Shown piece by piece: positions 34,630-41,236 of a stretch of DNA of 64,000 bases. A program made the translations under genes and the position numbers. The notes beneath the pieces are model-generated. The model searched no databases, was not told the origin of the DNA, and saw only the letters and a program-made list of their open reading frames with translations. The stretch is from Angustibacter sp049994355. Its GTDB lineage: Bacteria > Actinomycetota > Actinomycetes > Actinomycetales > Angustibacteraceae. The stretch is taken from the NCBI RefSeq assembly GCF_049994355.1, contig NZ_CP188257.1, positions 3,596,001 through 3,660,000 of the forward strand, in the 5' to 3' direction. How positions within the stretch are numbered: position 1 is the stretch's first letter; each line of letters begins with the position of its first letter.

Positions 34630-35966
34630 GCGGCAGACTCGCGGACGGCGGCGCGATCCTCGCCCACGGCGTCGGCAGCCGTCAGGACCTCCCCCTGCCG
34701 TTCGCACTTGCGGTGACCGCTGCGGCGGTGGCGCTGGTCGTCTCGTTCGTGCTGCTCGCGGTGCTGTGGCGCGAACCCCGGCTGGACGGCGCCCACGCAG
34801 GCCGGCCGCTGCCGCGCTGGGCCGCCGCGCTGCTGGACTCGCGCGCGACCCGGACGGTGCTCGCGGCCGTCGGCGCGGTCTTCACGGTGTACGTGCTGGT
34901 CCCACTGCTCCTCGGCAAGGACGACGCGGACAACCCGGTGCCTTTCGTGGTCTTCGTTCTGCTGTGGGTCGGGCTGGTTCCGCTGTCGGTGCTGTTCGGT
35001 CCGGTCTGGCGGCGGCTGAACCCGTTGCGGCACCTGCACTCCGGCGTCATGCGGCTGGCCCGTCTGGACCCGCGTCAGGGTGCGCTCGCGCTACCGCGGT
35101 GGCTCGGCTACTGGCCGGCTGCGCTGGGGCTGCTCGGGTTCACCTGGCTGGAGCTGGTGGCGCCCAACAACTCCACGCTGCCGGTGATGCGGCTGGCGAT
35201 CACCGCGTACGCGACCCTTCAGCTGCTGGCCGGGTTCCTGTTCGGCTCGCACTGGTTCGACCGCGGGGATCCGCTCGAGGTGTGGTCGGGGCTGTTCGGC
35301 CGACTCAGCGTCTTCGGGCGGCGTGCGGACGGGGTGCTGGTGCTGCGCTCCCCGTTGGCCGGGCTGGACGCCCTGCAGCCGGCTGCGGGGCTGGTCGCCA
35401 CGGTTGCGGTGATGCTCGGCACCACCGCCTACGACGGGGCGTCGAACGCGCCGAGGTGGTTCACCTTCGTGCAGACCTCGCCGATGCCGCAGGTGCTCAC
35501 CAAGACGTTGGGGCTGCTCGCCGTCGTCGGCCTGGTGGCCGCACTGTTCAGCGCGGCGACCGCCCTGGCCGGTTGGGTCGGCGGGGTGTCGCCACGGGCG
35601 ATGCCAAGGCAGTTCGCGCACTCGTTGGTGCCGGTGGCGCTGGGGTACGTGATAGCGCACTACTGGTCGCTGCTGGTTCTGGAGGGCCAGAACGCGTTCA
35701 TCTTGCTGAGCGACCCCTTGGGCACCGGACAGGACTGGCTCGGGCTGAGCCATCGGGCTCCTGACACGACCCTGCTGACGCCGCACCTGGTGGCGGACGT
35801 CCAGGTGAGCGCGATCATCCTCGGCCACGTGGTCGGCGTGGTGCTCGCGCACGACCGTGCCGTGCGGCTGTTCCCGCGGCGGCACGCTCTGGTCGGGCAG
35901 CTGCCACTGCTCGCGCTGATGGTGACATACACCTGCGGTGGGCTGTTCCTGCTGTTCGCCGCCTGA
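34626..35966 (+). CDS. Multi-pass membrane protein paired with the lipoprotein
   Basis: A 446-residue membrane protein with about ten hydrophobic segments. Conserved-looking blocks are FGPVWRRLNPLRHL (about 115), LFGSHWFDRGDPLEVWSGLFGRLSVFGRR (about 200-225) and TAYDGASNAPRWF. Similar actinobacterial proteins are sometimes named fenitrothion hydrolase, a label I regard as weakly founded. GTG 34626 overlaps the lipoprotein stop. The pair most likely works together at the membrane, possibly in metal handling; this is inference. Confidence 0.75.
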   Translation: MSGRLADGGAILAHGVGSRQDLPLPFALAVTAAAVALVVSFVLLAVLWREPRLDGAHAGRPLPRWAAALLDSRATRTVLAAVGAVFTVYVLVPLLLGKDDADNPVPFVVFVLLWVGLVPLSVLFGPVWRRLNPLRHLHSGVMRLARLDPRQGALALPRWLGYWPAALGLLGFTWLELVAPNNSTLPVMRLAITAYATLQLLAGFLFGSHWFDRGDPLEVWSGLFGRLSVFGRRADGVLVLRSPLAGLDALQPAAGLVATVAVMLGTTAYDGASNAPRWFTFVQTSPMPQVLTKTLGLLAVVGLVAALFSAATALAGWVGGVSPRAMPRQFAHSLVPVALGYVIAHYWSLLVLEGQNAFILLSDPLGTGQDWLGLSHRAPDTTLLTPHLVADVQVSAIILGHVVGVVLAHDRAVRLFPRRHALVGQLPLLALMVTYTCGGLFLLFAA

Positions 35967-35970
35967 GCGG

Positions 35971-36657
35971 TCACGGCCCGGCCGACAGGTCGAGGTCGAA
36001 GACCGCCTCCAGCTCCCGCAGCGTCTTGTCGTAGGACTCGTGCAGGACGCCGACCATGCCGACCTCGACCGCAGCGCGGACGTTCGGCGCCAGGTCGTCC
36101 ACCATCACCGCGCCGTTCGGCTCGACGTCGAGCTGCTGCAGGGTGTGCTGGTAGATCCGGTGCTCCGGCTTGCGCATGCCGACCTCGCCGGAGATGACCA
36201 CGGCGTCGAACAACGTGTCCCAGCCCTCACGCGGGTAGTCGTTGCCCCACGAGTTGGACAGCAACGCGGTACGCAGACCGTGCGCCTTCGCCCGTCGTAC
36301 CAACCCGATCATCGACTCCTCGACCAGCTCGAGGCCGACGAACATGCGCCCGACCAGGCCCTCGGCACGGACCGGCGAGCCGTGCTCGCTCAGCGCCTGC
36401 GCCAGCCGCCGTTCGAAGTCCGGGACCTCCATCTCGCCGCGCTCGAAGGCGTGCACGGGGTTCTGCGACGGATCCACCGCGTCCGGGCCGATCCACTGCC
36501 GCAGCGCCGCCAGGTAGTGCCCGTAGTCGACGCCCTCGGCGGCAGCCCACTCGGAGAACGCGTCCGCGATACCGGAGGTGAGCACACCACCCCAGTCGAC
36601 GACGAGCGCGTGCGGTCGCGGCGGATCGGTTGCTGGCGCGTGGTCCGGTCTGCTCAC
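35971..36657 (-). CDS. HAD family hydrolase
   Basis: A 228-residue haloacid-dehalogenase-fold phosphatase. Motifs: VVDWGGVLTSG (nucleophile aspartate about residue 20), LLSNSWG (motif II), GMRKPEHRIY (lysine of motif III) and VDDLAPNVRAA (motif IV). The nucleophile motif is DWGGV rather than DxDxT, common in epoxide-hydrolase N-terminal-like HADs. Substrate unknown. It converges on the membrane protein gene with four bases between stops. Confidence 0.87.
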   Translation of the reverse strand: MSRPDHAPATDPPRPHALVVDWGGVLTSGIADAFSEWAAAEGVDYGHYLAALRQWIGPDAVDPSQNPVHAFERGEMEVPDFERRLAQALSEHGSPVRAEGLVGRMFVGLELVEESMIGLVRRAKAHGLRTALLSNSWGNDYPREGWDTLFDAVVISGEVGMRKPEHRIYQHTLQQLDVEPNGAVMVDDLAPNVRAAVEVGMVGVLHESYDKTLRELEAVFDLDLSAGP

Positions 36658-36666
36658 CGGTTCATC

Positions 36667-38037
36667 CTAGGCAAGAGCCGGGACCCCCCTGTCCGCCGTG
36701 ACCCGGACGACAAGGTCTTGCAGCGACTGGCGCACCGGACTCGACCGGCACTGCTCGGCGAGGGTGCGTCCGGTCAGCAGGGCCGCGTCCATCGAGGCCG
36801 GGTCGTTGGCCACCAGCACCACGTCCCGCACGTCTGCGTAGCGGCGCAGCGCGTCACGCACCCGACGTCCGGGGTTGCTGCCCACCGGCCCGGACCGGAG
36901 CCGGTTCACCACCACGATCGGCGGTCCCTGGCAGACCTGCTTCAGCTCGTCCAGCCCGCGCACCAGCCGTTGCAGGCCAACGGGATCCGAACTGCCGACA
37001 GCCAGCACGACGTCGGCAGCCGCGAGCGCCGCCAACGTGGCCGCGTTGCGTCGTGGCGCGGCGGTGTCGAACGACAGCTCCTCGTCCTGCTCCAGGCAGA
37101 ACCCGACGTCGACCACCGTCCAGGTGGCCAGCGAGCGGGTCAGCTCCAGCACCGCGGACACCGACCCGGCTCGCAGCTCAGGCCACCGATCGGCGCGCGT
37201 CGTGCCGGTCAGCACCCTCAGCCGGTCGGCCACCAGTGGCGCGAGCCGGGACAGCGTGGGCAGGTCGAGCGAGCCGCGGTCGGCCGCCCTGGCCGCCGTC
37301 GCCAGTCCGGACGACTCGTCGAGCAACCCCAAGCACTGGGCGACACTGGCGCCATAGGTGTCGGCGTCGACCAGGACGGTCGGGTGGCCGGAGCCAGCGA
37401 GCTCGGCCGCGAGGCCGATCGCCAGGGTGGTGCGCCCCGGAGCCCCGGTAGGGCCCCAGACCACGGCCACCCGCCCTGCTCCGGTGGCCAGCGGGTCATG
37501 GTCCGCCGGTGGAACCGGTTGCGGGAGAGCCGCTCTCGGCTCACTGTGACCCAGGGTGAGTCGGTCTGAACGCGGGCGTCCGACCCTCGGCGGTGTCACC
37601 GGGTCGGCTCGGGCCGACGCACCGATAACCGGAGCCGAACGGTGAGCCGGCGTCGCGGCGCTCGCCGGGGGCGTCGCGGCTCGGCAGGCGCTGAGCAGCG
37701 CGCCGGCGACGTCCGCCGGCGCGGTACCTGCCGCCAACACGTGGTCGAGCCCCAGCCGCCGCAGTCGCACCAGGTCGCTCGGGTCACCGGCGGTGGCCAG
37801 AACCACGCAGGCCGACCCGTCCAGCCGCAGCCGGTCGAAGGCCTCGGCATCCAGCCCACGCTGGTCGGCCGAGACGACGACCGCCTGGGCGAGGCCCGAC
37901 GCGCTGCAGGCCAGCAGGTCAGCAAGGTCCGCGCAGCGGCGTACAACCTCGACGCCCGGGTGCTCGCCCAGCCCGGCGACCAGCGCCGGCTCGTCGTCTC
38001 CGGTGACCGCCATGGCCACGCGGACGACTGCCGTCAC
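36667..38037 (-). CDS. CpaE-like P-loop ATPase (Flp pilus/MinD-like)
   Basis: A 456-residue protein. Residues 1-120 resemble a receiver-like domain as in CpaE; a Pro/Ala-rich linker follows; then a MinD/ParA-type ATPase (about 185-440) with AVVWGPTGAPGRTTLAIGLA. The deviant Walker A lacks the usual KGG, with Arg where the second lysine normally stands, so ATP binding could be altered. Other motifs (VLVDADTYG, VVDVGFCLEQDEE, VVVNR) are kept. GTG start overlaps the SAF gene (GTGA). The rest of a Flp/Tad pilus operon is missing here. Confidence 0.8.
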   Translation of the reverse strand: MTAVVRVAMAVTGDDEPALVAGLGEHPGVEVVRRCADLADLLACSASGLAQAVVVSADQRGLDAEAFDRLRLDGSACVVLATAGDPSDLVRLRRLGLDHVLAAGTAPADVAGALLSACRAATPPASAATPAHRSAPVIGASARADPVTPPRVGRPRSDRLTLGHSEPRAALPQPVPPADHDPLATGAGRVAVVWGPTGAPGRTTLAIGLAAELAGSGHPTVLVDADTYGASVAQCLGLLDESSGLATAARAADRGSLDLPTLSRLAPLVADRLRVLTGTTRADRWPELRAGSVSAVLELTRSLATWTVVDVGFCLEQDEELSFDTAAPRRNAATLAALAAADVVLAVGSSDPVGLQRLVRGLDELKQVCQGPPIVVVNRLRSGPVGSNPGRRVRDALRRYADVRDVVLVANDPASMDAALLTGRTLAEQCRSSPVRQSLQDLVVRVTADRGVPALA

Positions 38038-38738
38038 GAGCGCCGCTCCGGCAGAGTGCCCGGCACCGGGACGAGGGTGATCCGCGCCTGGTTGTCGACC
38101 GCCTCGATCAGGTCGGGGACGAGGTCCGGACCCAGCAGCAGGTGCACCGCGGACGACGTGGACGAGCCGAGGGCACCGTGCTGGGTGGAGGTGGCCGAGA
38201 CCTGGACGCCGGCCGCAGCCAGGTGCGGCGGTTCGAAGGCGTCGCTGCGGTCGCCGCGCCGCGCCGCCACCCAGACGTCGACCATCACGCCCGGCGCCAG
38301 CCGCTCGGCGACCTCGGGCTCGATCGACACGGCCACCGGGCGCAGGTCCACCTGGGCACGGTCGCCGACCGCACTGCGAGCCACCAGCTCACCGGCCGGC
38401 ACCGCGCGCAGGACGACGGCCCCCGCCGGCGGCGTCGAGCCGGCGGCGGCGGCCAGGTAGGCCCCGGCCCCCGAGCCCAGACGCACCCGGACCACGGTCA
38501 GGTCGTCGGTGGTCAGGGCGTCTCCAGGCGTCAACGTGTGCCGGGCCGCATAGACGGGCACCGTGTGGTCGGCGCTGCGGACCACCCAACCCCCGGCGAC
38601 GACCGACATCAGCACCAGCAGGACCCCGAGCAAGAGCCTCGGTTCCCGCCAGGAAGGCGGGCGCAGCCGGTGCGCTGCCCGCTCGTGCAAGGCCTGAGCA
38701 GCCCCGGTCCTGGCGTCCGGCATTGTCGACGTCGACAT
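38034..38738 (-). CDS. SAF-domain protein (CpaB/RcpC-like)
   Basis: A 234-residue protein with one N-terminal membrane helix (about residues 34-55) followed by a SAF domain (VYAARHTLTPGDALTTDDL, about 61-80) and a CpaB-type C-terminal region (VAVSIEPEVAERLAPGVMVDVWVA). In Tad pili CpaB is a periplasmic assembly protein. Here it pairs with a CpaE-like ATPase. ATG 38738 start; divergent from the HTH gene across 173 bases. Confidence 0.82.
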   Translation of the reverse strand: MSTSTMPDARTGAAQALHERAAHRLRPPSWREPRLLLGVLLVLMSVVAGGWVVRSADHTVPVYAARHTLTPGDALTTDDLTVVRVRLGSGAGAYLAAAAGSTPPAGAVVLRAVPAGELVARSAVGDRAQVDLRPVAVSIEPEVAERLAPGVMVDVWVAARRGDRSDAFEPPHLAAAGVQVSATSTQHGALGSSTSSAVHLLLGPDLVPDLIEAVDNQARITLVPVPGTLPERRS

Positions 38739-38809
38739 GTTCCCCCCGTGCGGTCATCATGAATGCGGCCTCAGACATTCTTGCCCATACCGGACGACCG
38801 GGTGACCGG

Positions 38810-38818
38810 TTGTCCACA
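38810..38818 (+). other. Exact DnaA box (TTGTCCACA)
   Basis: Perfect match to the actinobacterial DnaA box in the gap between the SAF-domain gene and the HTH gene, about 94 bases upstream of the HTH start. A second identical copy lies at 39744-39752. Isolated boxes can occur by chance. Confidence 0.4.
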
Positions 38819-38911
38819 GCCGCGACGACGCGTTACGGGCTCGCAGTGCCATACTCGGCGCCGGTCCGATCGCGGGCCGCCGACCCTGTCGCCGCCGCCT
38901 ACGGAGCCTCG

Positions 38912-39166
38912 ATGCCACCCCGGTTCCTCACCCTGCCGGACGTCGCCGAGCAGCTGAACATCTCGGCGGCGCAGGCGTACGCCCTCGTCCGCTCCGGCGA
39001 CCTGCCGGCCATCAAGGTCGGTGGACGCGGCCAGTGGCGGGTCGAGACCACTGAGCTCGAGTCCTACATCCAGCGGATGTACGTGCAGACCCGCGACTTC
39101 GTGCAGTCGCACCCGTTCGGCGGGGCCGACGAGGACGTCGAGGAGCCCGTCGAGTCAGGCCAGTGA
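38912..39166 (+). CDS. Excisionase-type (HTH_17/BldC-like) DNA-binding protein
   Basis: An 84-residue winged-helix protein of the MerR-related excisionase family: FLTLPDVAEQLNISAAQAYALVRSGDLPAIKV, then GQWRVETTELESYIQ. This class includes recombination factors and developmental regulators such as BldC. Conserved near secA in many actinomycetes, so it is probably a chromosomal regulator, not a phage relic. ATG 38912. The stop overlaps the convergent hypothetical by 12 bases. Confidence 0.87.
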   Translation: MPPRFLTLPDVAEQLNISAAQAYALVRSGDLPAIKVGGRGQWRVETTELESYIQRMYVQTRDFVQSHPFGGADEDVEEPVESGQ

Positions 39167-39721
39167 GGTTGTGCCGGGAGCCGGCTGCACGGTGACCAGC
39201 GAGGCCAGCGGGACGGTGCGGACCCCCAGCACCGATCGTGGCCGGCGCGGCTCGTCGGCCGGGTGTTCCGCGAGGTCGAAGTGGTCCGCACCTGCCGCGT
39301 CGATCGTCCCGGTCAAGGTGGCACCGCCGTCGAGCAGCAGTCGCACCGGCGACCGGTCGCGGGCGATGGCCCGCAGCACCGCGGTCAGCCGGTAGCGCCG
39401 ACGGGCGAGCTCCAGTCCCGGCGCGGTCGTCGCAGCACCTAGCCCGCCCAGGCTGCTCACCGCCGCGGCCGGCACCAAGGTGAGCGCGGGTCCGTCCACC
39501 AACAGCCAGTCCGACCCGGCATCCGCGAGCCGCCCGGCCACCTGGTGGCCGGTGACCAGGTGCGCGACGATCGGCTGGCCGAGCCAGCCGAGCAACCGGT
39601 CGGCCAGCGCCAGCCGGGAGCGCTCCAACCTGGTCCGCTCACCGATCTCGGCCGACAGCTCGTCAGCGTCCTCCGCGGCCAGCTGGCCCTCGAGGTCCTC
39701 GAACAGCCGCTCCCACCGCAC
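39155..39721 (-). CDS. Conserved actinobacterial hypothetical protein
   Basis: A 188-residue soluble protein beginning VRWERLFEDLEGQLAAED with a helical N-terminal third (ADELSAEIGERTRLERSRLALADRL, here split) and a beta-rich C-terminal half (VRLLLDGGATLTGTIDAAGADHFDLAEH). No catalytic motif. Reminiscent of LSm-like small beta barrels, but unassigned. GTG start. Flanked by the HTH gene and an exact DnaA box at 39744. Confidence 0.75.
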   Translation of the reverse strand: MRWERLFEDLEGQLAAEDADELSAEIGERTRLERSRLALADRLLGWLGQPIVAHLVTGHQVAGRLADAGSDWLLVDGPALTLVPAAAVSSLGGLGAATTAPGLELARRRYRLTAVLRAIARDRSPVRLLLDGGATLTGTIDAAGADHFDLAEHPADEPRRPRSVLGVRTVPLASLVTVQPAPGTTSLA

Positions 39722-39743
39722 GCCAGGAATCTAACAGGCCGCT

Positions 39744-39752
39744 TTGTCCACA
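39744..39752 (+). other. Second exact DnaA box (TTGTCCACA)
   Basis: Identical to the box at 38810, in the gap upstream of the LysM gene. The two bracket the HTH gene and its convergent neighbour, 934 bases apart. Confidence 0.4.
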
Positions 39753-39839
39753 GATCCTCCGGTTGAACTTGACCGAGCGGCTACGCCACATCATGGTGAA
39801 CACACGCAAACATAGGCAAACGAACGCTAGGGGGCGTGG

Positions 39840-40706
39840 ATGCGAGCTCGTGTGGCGCTGATCGGGGTGGTGTGGCTGGCTGGGGGTGCCGCGGCGACGG
39901 CCATCGGCTGGTCGCTGACCTGCTTCGCCTGGCAGACCCAACACTCGGCGCAGCAGCCGGCCGACCTGCTGCTGGCCCTGGCGGCGGTCGCTGCGGCGGC
40001 CTTGCTCGCCAGGTTGGGTTGCTGCGCCCTGGTCACCGGGATCGCCGCGGCGTGCGGCGCGCTTGCGAGGCCGCGAACCTCGGGCGTCGCGGTGGACGGC
40101 CCGGCGGGGAGGGCGGCGGGCAGGCTCGCGGTCCGGCTCAGCCCGGCCCTGCTGCGACCGGTGATCGTCGCGACCCTGACTGTCAGCGTCGGACTGGTCG
40201 GTGCCGGTGCTGCCAGCGCCGCCTCGGTCGCCACCGTCACCACCGGGACCACGGCCACGCCCACGGCCACGCCCACGGCCACGCCCACGGCCAGTGCCAC
40301 TGCCACGGCCACGGCCACCACGCCAGGGTCGAGCACGGCCCTGCCATCGCCCGGCTGGGGAGCGAGTCCCCAGGCTGCGGCGCCGGCTCCCACGCCCGGC
40401 TGGGTCGCGCAAGCCCCAGCGACGCCGACGACCCCGCCGGCCGACGTCCACCTGGTCAGCGCCGGATCACTCACTCCACGGACGCCGCTGACCGACCGGA
40501 CCGCGAACGATGTGGTCGTGCGGCGAGGCGACTGCCTGTGGACGCTCGCCGCCCGGCAGCTCGGCGGCGGAGCCAGCGACGCGCAGGTCGCGGCGCAATG
40601 GCACCGGTGGTGGGCCGCGAACCGAGAGGCGGTCGGCGCCGATCCGGACCACCTCGTGCCCGGCACCAGGTTGGTCGCGCCCGGGCTCGCCGGTGGCTCC
40701 CGATGA
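39840..40706 (+). CDS. Membrane-anchored LysM-domain protein
   Basis: A 288-residue protein. Two to three hydrophobic segments (about residues 8-30, 42-75, 105-125) are followed by a Thr/Ala/Pro linker with tandem ATPT repeats and a C-terminal LysM-like domain (about 228-283: VVVRRGDCLWTLAARQLG ... RWWAANREAVGADPDHLVPGTRLVAP). LysM domains bind peptidoglycan. ATG 39840, possible promoter TTGACC about 70 bases upstream. The stop overlaps the next start (ATGA). Confidence 0.85.
   Translation: MRARVALIGVVWLAGGAAATAIGWSLTCFAWQTQHSAQQPADLLLALAAVAAAALLARLGCCALVTGIAAACGALARPRTSGVAVDGPAGRAAGRLAVRLSPALLRPVIVATLTVSVGLVGAGAASAASVATVTTGTTATPTATPTATPTASATATATATTPGSSTALPSPGWGASPQAAAPAPTPGWVAQAPATPTTPPADVHLVSAGSLTPRTPLTDRTANDVVVRRGDCLWTLAARQLGGGASDAQVAAQWHRWWAANREAVGADPDHLVPGTRLVAPGLAGGSR
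40251..40298. repeat. 12-bp in-frame tandem repeat in the LysM gene
   Basis: Three exact copies of ACGGCCACGCCC and a diverged fourth encode the ATPT linker between the membrane segments and the LysM domain. Confidence 0.85.
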
Positions 40707-41233
40707 CCGCCACCGCACTGCGCCCGATGCCCGTCCCGGACGCCGCCCCGCCGATCGAGGTGGGGGACGTGCAGGTGCGGCTGGTGCGCCACCGCCGGGG
40801 CGGCGCGCCGGGACCACTCGCCGTCCAGGGCACCCTGCGGCTGGTCCTCGCCGACGGCGAGGACGATCCGGACGACGACTTCGGCCCGGTGGCCACGCCG
40901 CGGCGCGACCTGCCCGACCCGGATGCCTGGAGCCGGGGCCTCGTCCAGGTCCTCGTCGAGGTGGTGGCCGGCCAGCGCCCCTGCACCCAGCTGCTGCGCT
41001 GGACCTCTACCGGCGTCTACGAGCAGGTGCGGCGCGAGCGGATGCCACCGCCCGCGCCGGGCGGAGCACCCCGTCGCCGACCGCAGGTGCGCAGCGTGCG
41101 CGTCTGCGAGCCGGCTGACGGGGTGGCCGAGGTGTGCGCGGTCGTCAACGGGCAACAGCGCACGCATGCGGTCGCGCTGCGGCTCGAGGGCCACGACGGC
41201 CGCTGGCGGATCACCGCGTTGGAGACCCGCTGA
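40703..41233 (+). CDS. Rv3235 family protein
   Basis: A 176-residue protein of the Rv3235 family, uncharacterised and conserved close to secA in actinobacteria. The conserved C-terminal half shows LVQVLVEVVAGQRPCTQLLRWTS (about 88-110, here split) and AVVNGQQRTHAVALRLEGHDGRW. The fold could resemble NTF2/SnoaL-like accessory proteins. It is coupled to the LysM gene by an ATGA overlap and ends three bases from the secA stop, so both strands run into each other. Confidence 0.82.
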   Translation: MTATALRPMPVPDAAPPIEVGDVQVRLVRHRRGGAPGPLAVQGTLRLVLADGEDDPDDDFGPVATPRRDLPDPDAWSRGLVQVLVEVVAGQRPCTQLLRWTSTGVYEQVRRERMPPPAPGGAPRRRPQVRSVRVCEPADGVAEVCAVVNGQQRTHAVALRLEGHDGRWRITALETR

Positions 41234-41236
41234 TGG

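Noticed and set aside
38912..39166. HTH protein as the excisionase of an integrated element
   Set aside because: No integrase, attachment site or tRNA gene is nearby, and such HTH genes are conserved beside secA in actinomycetes.
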